Assembly: GCF_037975245.1 (NCBI RefSeq)
Contig: NC_092568.1
Coordinates: 24,287,501-24,351,500 of the forward strand
Reading direction: 5' to 3'
Length of the DNA stretch: 64,000 bases
From: Apostichopus japonicus
Lineage: Eukaryota; Echinodermata; Holothuroidea; Aspidochirotida; Stichopodidae
Positions 52,633 through 64,000 of the stretch are shown piece by piece. The translations under genes and the position numbers were made by a program. Every line of letters begins with the position of its first letter. Position 1 is the first letter of the stretch. The notes under the pieces are model-generated. The model saw nothing but the letters and a program-made list of their open reading frames with translations. It was not told the DNA's origin and made no database searches.

Positions 52633-52726
52633 CGTACCTGTCTTCCCATAACCTTAGCACTCTCTTTCTACCGTGTCTAGAACAAACTGGTAACCTTTTA
52701 GCACTGTGTGCCCTCTATGACCAATT
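52633..52726 (-). repeat. Dispersed repeat, copy B
   Basis: Reverse-oriented counterpart of 13246-13335, sharing GGTCATAGAGGG, CTAAAAGGTTACCAG, CACGGTAGAA and AGACAGGTA in the same order with scattered substitutions. Confidence 0.7.
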
Positions 52727-52924
52727 CATTTGGAACTGTGTATCTTGAAAGCCTTTTCCACCAAGTCAGAATCAGGAATTTGTTCTGAGAATCTTTCGTA
52801 TGCAACCCGATAAGTATCCTTTTTGTTTGGGAAGATTTGTACATTGGCAACTGAAAAGGTTTCCTCTAATACACGCCATACTTTATATTAAAGGCATTTT
52901 AAAATTGTGGTAGACTAAATAAGG

Positions 52925-53395
52925 TCATGTGACTTTGATAGACAGCATGCTAGTTCTATAAATGATGCAGCAGGAAATCCTGATGGAAGCCACTGTGGTG
53001 TTGTACAGGGAAGAGCTTTGAAATGTAATGTCCTTTATTCCCTTATTCCTGCTGCTTAATACACTATTCTTCGCACAGAATATCATCAACAGATTCGCTT
53101 TTGTTAGGCTATACTTTGGTTGCGATTCAACTATCTTACTGTATTTATTACTCCTGTTACTACCTGAATGCCCAAAATAACATCTGACATCAAAAACTCT
53201 GTAAATCATTGCAATTCTTAATTTCTCTCTTACAGAAGGGATTTTCCCCTTATCAAACAGTGAGCAGCAAGGGATCTTGATTCGCATACCGTTTGGAAGC
53301 GGGATTAGAAGTCCAACATAGAGCAAACTGTGTAACAATTTTGACAAACAGAACTCAACTAAGAATATATTAATCAATGAATTACTAATAGGCAT
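52925..53395 (-). other. Unassigned 156-codon ORF
   Basis: Starts at a real ATG (53395) and is among the longest non-repetitive open frames here. The product has mixed composition with a Ser/Lys-rich middle (GHSGSNRSNKYSK). No domain, signal peptide or family is recognised, and no splice or promoter context supports it. It lies wholly inside a PKC intron. Probably chance or a decayed element. Confidence 0.15.
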
Positions 53396-53415
53396 ATATA
53401 TATATATATATATAT
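53395..53415. repeat. TA microsatellite
   Basis: About ten TA units. Simple repeat. Confidence 0.95.
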
Positions 53416-53786
53416 GCGTGGTAAAAGATGGAATAAGCAGATGACCTGGAAATGGATTTTCAAAATCGAAGCAGAATCATAACATATTTATTTAAATTTA
53501 CCTATCAACTCACCAATACATCAGTTATGGTGAGTATTTTAAATGAATGGAATCGTGTGATTTATAACCAAAATGCATGTGAGGGCGAGTGATGTAATGT
53601 TGAAATCTATTTCTGGTGATGTTAGAAAGATATGGAGCAAGAATTAAAAGAGAGTTTAAACTTATAGAGTATATGCATATCAAGGTAATCTTTAAAGTTG
53701 GATATTTTACCCTATAAATGAGAGCAAAAAAGAATAGTTCATTTCTGGTCATACAGACCTCTCATCAATCAGATGGAACTGAAAGG

Positions 53787-54090
53787 TCTAGGGAATTTTT
53801 CTGTCAAACTCTGTAACGAGATTGCATACATGTGTGTGCATATTATTGACATCCATGGAGGAAAAGAATGTAACAGAAAATGTAGCAGGCTAGGGAGGTG
53901 AAGCTAGCTATAACGAGTGTGTTTATAATGGAGAGTATAATGGAGAGGGAATTTTTTCTGTCAAACTCTGTAACGAGATTGCATACATGTGTGTGCATAT
54001 TATTGACATCCATGGAGTAAAAGAATGTAACAGAAAATGTAGTAGGCTAGGGAGGTGTAGCTAGCCATAAAGAGTGCATTTATAATGGCA
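53787..54090. repeat. Two-copy tandem duplication of about 157 bp
   Basis: The block beginning GGGAATTTTTCTGTCAAACT recurs about 157 bp later, sharing GATTGCATACATGTGTGTGC and AGAATGTAACAGAAAATGTAG. A few substitutions separate the copies, so it is moderately recent. Confidence 0.93.
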
Positions 54091-56111
54091 GCCTGTAAAG
54101 GAGACGTGTATTAAAGCAGCAATAGAAACATACAGAATTCCTTCGTAACATCACCAATAAACGTCCTCATATTTTTGCAAAATGCTGTGCCCACTACAAA
54201 TGGAATCTTATTTTATCAAGGGGATATTTAAATATTGAGCTATCTTCAAATTTTTCGATAGATCTAGGCTATTAGTTTTATTTTCAGGTGCACTGCAATC
54301 TAATCGAACATATAAACTGCACTCGGGGAAATTCACTCCATCTTCTTCTTGAACCAAGGAATGCTAAACTTGCACAAATCGTGATAGGCCCGTAACATTC
54401 TCATCCTACATAGGATTAAAATTGAAATTTTGATGTTTCCGGGTTAGAATGCGATATGATATATAGCAGACAATTGCAAGTTCACCTTAGTTTTACATTT
54501 GAAGGTTATAATTGCTGATGAAATAAAGTGGTTGCATTTCTGACTCTCCAACAACATTTCAGTTAGCAGTACGGTAGATACACGCTGTTAAAAGAATACA
54601 CAGACATTGTAACATGGTAACAGATATACAAATAGTATTCAGATGGGATTTATTAAGCTGGAAGAAAGCAAAAAATATGGATTAAAAGCAACACCCATTT
54701 TAGATCAATTTGTAAAACACCTGGATATTCATAGAAAAGATAATTTGGGATAAATATTATTTTTTTTTTTAGGTTTTTGCAGCTTTCTTGCTAACTTGAA
54801 CAAATGTACGCAAACACACGTACAGGAATTCATCAAACCACCCCAGCCGTAAATTTATCCATCTGCCATAAACTGTAAAACGTGTCGAGACTGCAATGAA
54901 AAGCTCTGTGATACTATTAAAAGAAAACTTTCACTTTTACTATCTCACAAGGAGGAAAAAAAAAGAAAGAGGAAGAAAGAAATAAGGACTTCGATAACGA
55001 TAACAGAAATCTGCAAGGTTTCAGTCTGGAACATGTACACACCCACATAATGAATGCTATACATGTATGGATGCAGTATGGCTAGCAATTTAACACATAA
55101 TAATACTGTCAAATTAAACTGCATAATTTATAGTCATTTGTGAATACCAGGAAACATTTCAAAAAAATGTTTTGCAAGTTACTTATAGAAGTTATATATA
55201 GAAGGTAGTCTAGTTCCTTCTTTTTTTTCTCTCCTTTTTCTTTTAGAGGGGATGTGTGGGATGCGTGGGCCTACTTGTTTATAGTTTTATCTCAAAATGT
55301 CATCCCAACAGTCTGGCAAGATGTTCAATCATGTCAGATTTTCAGACATCCCCTAATGACTAGGGCTGATGAACAAAAGCCGGTTAACTTTGGTTACCGT
55401 TTTCGTTTTGAAAAGAGAAGATCGATTCCCAAAACTGGAAACGTGACCCCAATGATTCCAAACGGTCAACATAACTCGCAAAGTTATCACTCAGAGCGAT
55501 GGGTTCATGAGAGTCTTCCTTAGAGCAATCCATGCTTTAAGATTACCTTTCCAGATTCAAAAGAAGTATTTAATACCTATTCCAATGCCAATGCAACTTT
55601 GCCTGTACAACCTAATCATACTAAGTAAGTAAGGGCCTACTGAGGTACTCCCAAACTTTTTCAAGTTTGAAACATTGTTGGAGGTGTTAACAGTCAGTCC
55701 AACTTAATGATCTGCCGTCTTTAACTCTTTAATGTGGAGAATTGCTTTTTTAGTTATGCTAAACTCAGAAGCACCAAACTAATTGCAAATCTCCTAACTC
55801 CTGAACTACACGACGACCGTAGGGTTCCAATTGGTTCTAACCACAAAACCGATATAGAGCAACCACATAAATTACTTAGACTTAAAGACCTCTCTATGTA
55901 TGATGAGGTGATGTACGTTACTATCCTACTGGTCAAACACTGAAATGTTACATACCTTTACCAAAAATACTAGCATACCAACATGTAGGTAACACTAAAT
56001 TAGATATGGAAGGAGGAGGTGATCAGCGATGACCCGGAGGAGGGGTCAAGGGGGCACGGTGTTAAAATATTACCAGTTATAAAATAAATTACATTTAAGC
56101 GTTATTCTTAC

Positions 56112-56172
56112 CTTCTGAAGAGCCCTGCATCTCCACCATAACATGGACTTTCCCACATGGTTCTAATTCAAT
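56112..56172 (-). CDS. PRKCE: Novel PKC epsilon-type, exon encoding the end of the C2 domain
   Basis: This 61-nt exon encodes 20 codons plus one base. It starts IELEPCGKVHV and ends GSSE, and matches the last beta-strand of the epsilon/eta C2 domain and the linker after it (vertebrate epsilon reads IDLEPEGRVYV at this place, from memory). In novel PKCs this C2 domain does not bind calcium and helps target the kinase to membranes and anchoring proteins. The acceptor is a pyrimidine tract ending TTTCAG and the donor is GTAAGA. The exon begins in phase 0 and ends in phase 1, which fits the next exon at 20239, where the split codon becomes Glu. The preceding exon, carrying most of C2 and the initiator Met, is not visible up to position 64000, so this gene is partial here. 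Identity rests on motif reading and on the phase chain with the five other exons. Confidence 0.88.
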
Positions 56173-59100
56173 CTGAAAGGAAAGATAAGACAGTGATATA
56201 AAAAGCAAACCATATTTTTGTTCAAAAATTGTTTCCTTTTCCTGTAAGGTTAGAAATCCCGGAACTTATAATTTACCAGATTTGGATATTCACAAGCGAT
56301 GAGCTTACCTGTCTTTAATTAACCAACAGAGTACATTCATTAACGGCCAACAACAGTCCGTGTAATGATAACACTTCTAGACACTTCGGGTGATAGAATA
56401 TTAAAAGGAATGTGATTGACCCGTTGGTATAATAAGGGTGTACATTGCTACAAAGTGTTGCAGGTTCTCTCTAAACAGATTCCATGGAACATCGAAAGTA
56501 CTGACGTTTGTCAGGGGACAGATTAAGCAAAGTAAATATTAGCTCCTTAATTTTTGAGGAATTACATAGGTCATCTTAAAATGGGTAAAAAGGGAGGGAC
56601 AAATCTAACTTTCCCCTCTACTGTAGGGATCCAAGCTGCCTATTAGGGTCACCAGGCTTTAATGATTTTTTAACTAGCACAGAATTTTCACTTCCAATCA
56701 CAACAAAAGGCACTTGATGAATTGATACTAATTTTTAGAAACATATCTGGCAAATACATATCAATAGAACCTGACTTAATTATTTCAATTTTCCATAACA
56801 ATATGATGATATCTGTTACTGTTACTATTTTGCAAATCAATAGATTTTCTTCATAAGTTAGAACAACTAGTCAGTTTGCAGTGCTGAGTAATACATACAT
56901 GAAATAGATGTAAAAATATGTTTTAGTGGAAATGAAACACAACTGTCATTCCAACTGATTTGACTTGACCTTAGAAACTAATTCAAGTTTGAAATTTAAA
57001 GCATGCCCACTTAAGTTCCTTTTTCTGCCCCTTTTTTTCTTTTTGAATAGCATACAGTACCCTCTTTTTCTTTGTCAACTTAAAATATCCATTTAATCTT
57101 TTCTTTGCACTACAAAATCAGTTTTCCCGCCCAATTTCCAAAGGTTCAACTGTTTTCATCTTTCTCAGTTCACCTGTGTCACCATAGCAATATTATTATT
57201 TATATGATATGTTGAATAGACTCGGTCTTTACACCAAACAATTCTTTTATGAATCATCTTTACAGGGTAAGAAAAAATGGTCTTGAAAAAGGACACAACA
57301 AAACAGGGCCACCTGTAACAAAAAACAATGAGGAGCCTAGTCTGATACCGATAAACCATATTTTAAATGTTTGATAGACATATATTGCTGTCAATGTCAC
57401 AACATAATTGGTAACATTAATGGTCTCAGATGAAAGTCCTAGGGTTGCCAACTGTCATGGGCAGGCCATGGCATCACAGATTTTTAGCTTTATCACTAAG
57501 GGATGTTTAACACAGGTCACAAAATAGCTTCTAACCATTTATAAAAATGAAGAGAAAAAAATTGTCCCAATATTGGAGGACAATGAAGAAAAACTTATAC
57601 AGTTAGTACAGCCCTAAAGACATCAAAAATTACAACCAGGACTACTGAATAGCAATTAAAAACTTGGTGAGCTGTATTTTGGTTTATTATATCGATATGA
57701 TGCACACATAAGTACAGGTGGGACAGTCCAAAAATAATTATTAGTAATGCATGCACAAATAGATCATTGCATATTAGGAAACAGGTAAAATTCCAACAAC
57801 AAAAAACACTGTGAAAGATCATATCCTGTTATTGGGTTAGTGGTTGTGTGGGAGGAGAATGTAGGGAGTATACCAAATTCTACCGTTATAATTTTTTAGT
57901 TCTGTTTCCTTCTTCAGTGAAATATGGGAGTTGCAAAGTACTTACTAGAGCATCCTGTTATTTAGATTTACCAAAATCAGTGAATACAACAGCTTTAAGC
58001 TGGTTTCCCTAATAAACTGATTCTGTTTAAACTTTCAAACAATACCAGACCTACATATACTTTACATATATAACTGCTTTAAGTTTTGAAACACATCTTT
58101 TTGCACTCTCTTCTTCTTCTTCTGTTTTGGAGGGGAGAGAGGTGTGGCAATGAATAATTTATCTAGTTTTCGTATAGCAAAATGCAATACCAAATGGTCC
58201 AATTGCTATACAGTGGCAAAGATGTATAGAAGTTTTTGGACACAGGTTGCATAGTATTTTATAAGCGAGCCTTGGAATGTGCTTCACCAAAGGATGGAGC
58301 AGAGGGGTTGTATGGAGACTATCTAATTACTGTGAAATGGTATTAACATAAAAAATAGATACATAAATATAATGTAATATTGCAAACACGGTGATAGAGC
58401 AAACTCATAATTATGTAAATTATGCATCAAAGGTATGGAAATGACATGTTATCAGGGGGCAATTGGAGGGGGGAGAGGGGAAGGAGGATGTGGATATATG
58501 GAAACACCTGAAGTTTTTTTTTTTTTTTTTTTTACTTTCTGCAATTGCTTGATCGTAGATCTACCAAATTATTTTCATAAAAGATTGACATAATTTACCA
58601 AAGTTTGTTGACCTTTTGATGACCTGTTTTGATACCAAATGTAATATTAACTATCAAAGCATTCTATTAATTAATTCTGTATCAATAAATTTATGTCAAA
58701 AACAATAAAAGAGTTACATAACTTTAATGTGTTGATAATCACTTCGCATGGTATGTTGATTTAGTGTTGTACTCATGAATATGGTAGTTTTACATTTAAT
58801 TGCATGCAGTGCTTACTGTATGCATACAACATGTAAATTTGCTTTAATTCTCAAGTAATCTCTACAAACTCATGACACAAACATACATACTAGCATTGCT
58901 GTTTCAAGTATTTGCACTGGTCATAAAATTGTACTGAACAATGGTTCTTGTTGTTTTCTCACATGCTATAAAAAGGGCACCTGTTTCCCAATTTGCTGCA
59001 AATGTTGTGACATTTTATAGCGCTTTGTTTGAAATGTATGTGGTTCTGGATCATTTTCTAAGATATTTAGGAAAGGGGATACTTGATAACGTATGTGCAC

Positions 59101-60531
59101 ATAGTTATTAAATTCTGTTTTGTAGTTCGTTGCTAAGGTGTTATGCTGAGGTCTTATTGTTATTATTGCCAAGGTATTTCTCATCTGAATCTCCAAAGAT
59201 CTGATTAAGAAAATGCCAAATTCATTGACTCGTTTATCTATGGGTTTATTCTTTATATTCCTTACATACATTTTTGAAAAATCTGCACCGCCTTGAAACA
59301 TTTTCAACCGTTAGACCCCTGAAGCCGTGCAACGTTTGGTTTGGCATTGGTCAATCAGCTAGCTAGGGGAAGAAAGAAACCTTTCGGTTACTAGTTGGAT
59401 ATGACGCAGGAGAAATTGCAGTCACATTTACCACTGGTGATCCCAGATTCAGCTACTTGTTTGTGTGATGTTAGATTGACTCGAGAAGTAACCATGGCAA
59501 CATAAGGAAATTTATAAATAGACAAAGGCTGTAATGTAGAAAAAGTGTCATAAAAGAGATGCAGGTGGAAACATTTCAGTCATCGTTGAGACTTAATTCC
59601 TTTTCCTCTTTCCATTAAGAGGACAAACCCAGAGGCTGATTGGTTAGAATTCCACTGACTTGGTTCGTCTGGATTTTATTGTTGATCTATATCCAAAAGG
59701 CTTTTGAAGGTCAGGGAACAATTTTCGATAGAGCTCATTAAAGTGGGATATCTAGAAAATGACGTCTTACATCTCAGGAAAATATCAAACTTTTGTTGTT
59801 TTGCAAACTGTCTCCTAACATGTGCACACTACAATAGTACTTACTTAATTGTTAAGTCTTTTTAAGACTTTATAGGAGACGTCCTTTCCCATTGTACACA
59901 ATTGGAGATAAAACAAATAAATGAATTAAAATCAATTTAAAAAATTAACAATATCTACTGCACCCAGATGTCTTAAATTGTTTTGTTTTTGGATCACACT
60001 GTAACTGGGCACAATACTGTACACATATAGATCTATATGAAATTACTAATTGGAAAGTAGACTACAGTATATAATCAGTCTTAGTGCTTTCAACAATACT
60101 GCTTTCAAACAGCTAAACTGCTCATTCTGAATAGAAACTACTAAAATCAAAGCCATGACAGATGTGACAACATATGTCTCTCTATGGCAAGCAATGTAAG
60201 ATATAGTCCTTATATGACTTTCAAAATCATTTCACAACTGATGTTAGTTTATATGCAAAAAAAACAAGCACTTTCAAATTTCCATGATGAAACTGTCTTC
60301 TCAACAAGAAATTTACTAGTACTCCTTTAAGACCGCCCTATGTTGTGAGCTTGCAACTGTTTTCAATATGGTTACTTATCATTCCCTTCCTGTGTGAATT
60401 AATGACTATGATACAAGCCATCGACAATGGAGTTGCTGTGTTTATTCATTCTAGAGTTAACATTTTAAGTACATACACGTTTTTCTGTCCAAAACTGGAA
60501 ACAAAGTTGCATACCAACCAAGCTGCACATT

Positions 60532-60793
60532 CCTCAACATTAGCCTGCATATTCAGCACACGTTGAATACCCCTGCACAAGACCCTCAACATTATCCTGC
60601 ATATTCAGCACACGTTAAATACCCCTGCACAAGACCCTCAACATTAGCCTGCATATTCAGCACACGTTAAATACCCCTGCACAAGACCCTCAACATTAGC
60701 CTGCATATTCAGCACATGTATTTACCCTGCATAAGACCCTCAACATTAGCCTGCATATTCAGCATGTGTACGTTGAAATACCCTGCATAAGAC
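60532..60793. repeat. 52-bp minisatellite, five copies
   Basis: Copies start CCTCAACATTAGCCTGCATA at 60532, 60584, 60636, 60688 and 60738, with CACACGTTAAATACCCCTGC inside. The last copies carry small deletions and a CATGTA variant. Confidence 0.95.
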
Positions 60794-62039
60794 CTCTTGG
60801 CGAGAATTCTGGATGTCAAAATATTCAGCTGTACATACAATTAGCAGTGTGTCCTGAACGCTCAGTAGCAGACGGCAGTAGTGGAGAGAGTTAGCAGCCA
60901 GTAGGTTTGGACGCAAGCTGCATATCCAAGCAAGTTAAGCTTGTTGGGTCTGCAGCACTAGGAATAAGCTCAATTTATCTCAAGAAGAGACTAAACAAAT
61001 TTCATGAGATTTGTCTTCAGACAAAGAGATGAGAAAGATGATAGGGATCTTTCATATGAAAAGTGTGGGATGTCAAATGATCTGAAGATTGAAAACACCA
61101 AAATTTCCGAGAGGTTTTAATTCATTCAATATAATTCACTGATATTGAGGGTAGAATTAGACAACTGCATATCCCAGCATTAGTAATAATCTTCTGAATG
61201 TTCCACTACATGAAGTCAACAGGCTGGTTGATCATATTGGTGAACAGTTTTGGTCTTTTTTATCACATTTGAGAAGGGTATTATGTAGTCCAAGGACGGG
61301 GTGCAATAGGGCATAAATTACAACTGGCTCAGAGATTACACCCTGGAGGCGCTACGGCACTGAACATTTGGCACATGGGGCGTCTGATATGAAATCATCT
61401 TTCGCGACCAAGAGGAAAAATCAGTGCCTTTCATCATCACAGTTTGGCGGTGCATTTGCCACTTCTGACCCTTTCCAAGCCAGTAAACTGGTAGGCCAAT
61501 TCAACGTGGCGTTGGGATTCAGTGCTTATAACCTTTGAACTCATGCAAACTGTGCCTTATATGTACACAAACTAGTTTTTCAACAGTTGTATTATAAGTT
61601 AACAAATGTCAACTATACTTATCATAGTGTAGAGTGCCCTATGTACTTGCAAAGTTCTATATTTCTTTGTAACAAATGTTTGTTTAGATGAATAAACTTC
61701 ATCATTCCCTGGAGAAAAAATATATAAGTTAGATCTTTTCAAATACCGTAAAATTGTTTACATTCTAAAAGGTATTAGTCATTCATACTTCATGCATTGG
61801 TATACTGTATGAATGCACTGGACCAAGAAAACTCTATAGGGTGTAATAGCTTCCACCAGGGTACAGTGGTAAGGTACTTTGGAATCAAGCATCAAGTTCC
61901 ATGGACTATTTCTAATCCCCAAAGACAATCCAACTTACTAGTGTAATTTAATTATTCTTTGAGCCATTTAATATGATAAATTATACTAGAAAAATTTGTT
62001 CAAGCTTAAAGCTGTTTGCATCTGGTCGGAAATACATTC

Positions 62040-62121
62040 CCATCCCTTTCCACATCCCTACCCCTCCCCACATTCCCACCCCTCCCTACATACCCACCCC
62101 TTCTCACATCCCCACCCCTCC
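62040..62121. repeat. 18-bp C-rich repeat, about four copies
   Basis: Repeats of the type CACATCCCCACCCCTCCC, giving an artefactual HIPTPP peptide in one frame. Confidence 0.9.
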
Positions 62122-64000
62122 CTTTGCTTTTCTATTTGTCTTCTTCCTTCACTCCTTAATCCTTAACAATCTCCTCTTGTGAATTATCCTCTTATCTGCC
62201 AGCTTTCACTCATACCTGAACTGTAATTATCAAGTCTCAATTAACCATTGATTTACTGACATGTAAGAGCCTACCCATGCATACTTTTACACATATTCTT
62301 GCAGGTATGATAACACAATGCTGGTATGAAATTGTTTTAATTTACTATTGTTCAGTTAGTTTTACATAAAGGAACTTAATGGCATTGCTTCTGCAACAGT
62401 TTTGCTTAATTCCAACCATTACTGGTCTAAACTCTAATTTCTGTCCAGTTTAGAAAACCTATACAATGTTCTCATGAATTACTAGCAGAAGTGTTCCCAA
62501 TCACCCAGTCAAATTCACAAACATGAGAGTAACGTCTCTCTAGGCTACGAATGGCAGGAGGTTATATTACCTTAATAATTTTCTCATGTTGTTTGAGCAC
62601 TAATTAATACACATACCATCTTATCCGAGACCACAGATCTTGAGAGGAAGGAAGTTTACAAGAATGGAAAGTAAACCCGTTCATATTAGCGACTAATTAA
62701 AGTAATAATTCATAACTTCCTCTTTATACTGTAGCTAGCCCATCACTGAGTTCACTGGCAGAAATTCCACGGGGTATGAATAAGAAGCTTCGTACAGCTG
62801 AGTAACAGAGTGTTAAAAAAAAAAACAGAAGCTGGCTTAATTTAAGTGGAATTGAACAGCTGTTCAAGTATAAAACATGGGGATCCATGGCAACTGGTGC
62901 AAGGCCTTATCCTCAGCCTACCCCAATCCCACACCACGGCTTTCTTTAATTTATTTTATCATTTTATTTTATTTTATTCTTTTAATGTAAATTTACTACT
63001 AATTTCATGAATTGAGCTAAACAATATCATGGATGTTTAAGGGTCAAAAGACTCAACACACAATGCAAAATGTAATCACAATATCTACTTTGTAAGAAAG
63101 GGAAACTTTTATCACTGCAGCGCCATCCATCTGAGTCACAATGAACTACAAATGTGACTAGAACTGGGATGTAAATCTGCCATAAATTTTAGAAAACCAC
63201 TTTTACATGTTGCTTCTCTTGTTTTTGTTTTCTGTTTCCATTCTTAGTTGTTTTCTTGTTTTTCTTCTCTTTTCTTTTCTGTCCTCCTCTTCTTTCTCTA
63301 AATCTCGTCTTTATTTTGGGTTTCAGGACAGTATTTCTTTCTCTCCGGGTCATCATTGTTTTTGTTAAGTGCTGTTCATCAGTGTATGTACTCTTTTACT
63401 TTTTAGTTTTTTATCTGTTTTGTATATTCTGATTTCTTTCTCCCTTTTACTGTATTTTTTTTCTTAGTTTTTATACTGTCTAAATATGATTTGCTTCTAT
63501 TTAATCTCTAATTGTTCATGTTTCCATGGTTACTAATCACCTCTGCAAATGTTTAGCATGCAACTGCTATGGTACAAATTCATCTATGTACAGATCAGTT
63601 TAAATCATAGTTGACACTAAGTTTGTCACATCCCAAACTAGTCAACGTTTGAGATCCGTAGAACTCTACCGTATTGTTGTAACTTTGATACCTTCCATCT
63701 ATTATCCCTGACCATCTGCCTAATTTCCAAATAACGTTCAACCGATGTCAGATTCATACATTCTCACATCTCATCATGAGGATAATCATTCCTAAATTAG
63801 AAAAATAGCCAGGCTAGGCACTTTTAAAAATTAAAAAGAGTGTGTTTTACTGTCTTTGTGATAACTTGCTTTGATGACTTATAATACATAGTATATACTA
63901 CATGTAAGACACTGTAGATCATTGTCTACAAGTTCTGTTTTATTTAATACAAATTCATGAGCAGACCAGAACGGGCAATAAATTTTTAATTTTGAAAAGT

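Larger units (their letters stand above)
20240..56111 (-). other. 36-kb intron between the C2-end and pseudosubstrate exons
   Basis: This one intron fills over half the window. It contains a 1-kb hAT-like element (20628), MITEs (30170, 42563), SINE pieces (21740, 37018, 41251, 47009), tandem arrays (37212, 39838, 44681, 48608, 53787) and a candidate internal promoter with first exon (47881-48158). Stretches such as 22-30 kb, 31-37 kb and 43-44.6 kb are AT-rich with no feature I can support. Confidence 0.75.
56173..64000 (-). other. Intron toward the missing C2 first exon
   Basis: I looked on the minus strand for C2-domain motifs (DPYI, TNSPVW, HDAPIG types) and found none. The stretch contains a poly-T run at 58514-58533, a 52-bp minisatellite (60532-60793), a C-rich 18-bp repeat (62040-62121) and a long pyrimidine-rich region (63190-63480). 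The 113-codon minus frame at 58966-59307 is not recognised. Confidence 0.65.

Noticed and set aside
55254-55943. Plus-strand frames of 69 and 89 codons
   Set aside because: No family resemblance and no start or splice context. Left as intronic background.
58966-59307. 113-codon minus frame with protein-like composition
   Set aside because: No recognisable domain, no splice or promoter context, and of a length expected by chance several times in a window this size.

Overview
The window looks like one stretch of a large, AT-rich, intron-heavy animal gene read on the minus strand. No bacterial-type gene organisation is present. Six short exons with canonical GT/AG borders encode consecutive pieces of an epsilon-type novel protein kinase C (PRKCE class). 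In transcript order they lie at 56172-56112, 20239-20083, 9461-9430, 5826-5750, 1411-1270 and 986-853. They join into 603 nt (201 codons) with matching splice phases and no stop. They cover the last strand of the C2 domain, the autoinhibitory pseudosubstrate, the complete C1A and C1B zinc-binding domains and the start of the hinge. The first part of the C2 domain must lie beyond the right edge, and the kinase domain beyond the left edge. The window is therefore nearly all intron.

Organism: long introns, many tandem repeats, tRNA-derived SINEs and small hAT-like elements fit a marine invertebrate. One SINE has a core resembling those common in deuterostome and other metazoan SINEs. An echinoderm, perhaps a sea cucumber, is my best guess, but this is inference; only 'animal, epsilon-type PKC locus' is firmly supported.

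Layout from left to right: 1-852 is the intron toward the kinase exons. 853-5826 holds three exons, a fresh 273-bp tandem duplication that copies a splice acceptor, and a tRNA-SINE. 5827-20082 is intron with a 32-nt micro-exon at 9430, a decayed MITE-like relic near 12.1 kb and two long polypurine arrays at 16.0 and 17.7 kb. 20083-20239 is the pseudosubstrate/C1A exon, followed 0.4 kb upstream by a 1-kb hAT-like element. 20240-56111 is a 36-kb intron with two MITEs, several SINE pieces, a 21-bp minisatellite, a 29-bp minisatellite, a 155-bp satellite with higher-order structure, and a candidate internal promoter plus alternative first exon near 48.1 kb. 56112-56172 is the C2-end exon, and 56173-64000 is intron with a 52-bp minisatellite.

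Most interesting points: (1) the C1B domain carries Tyr at the diacylglycerol-affinity position where novel PKCs normally have Trp; (2) a TATA-led, phase-compatible alternative first exon could make a PKC lacking the C2 domain; (3) the duplicated splice acceptor; (4) the non-autonomous transposons with visible terminal repeats and target-site duplications. I found no clear evidence of a wholly new gene system. All family assignments come from reading motifs; no database search was possible.
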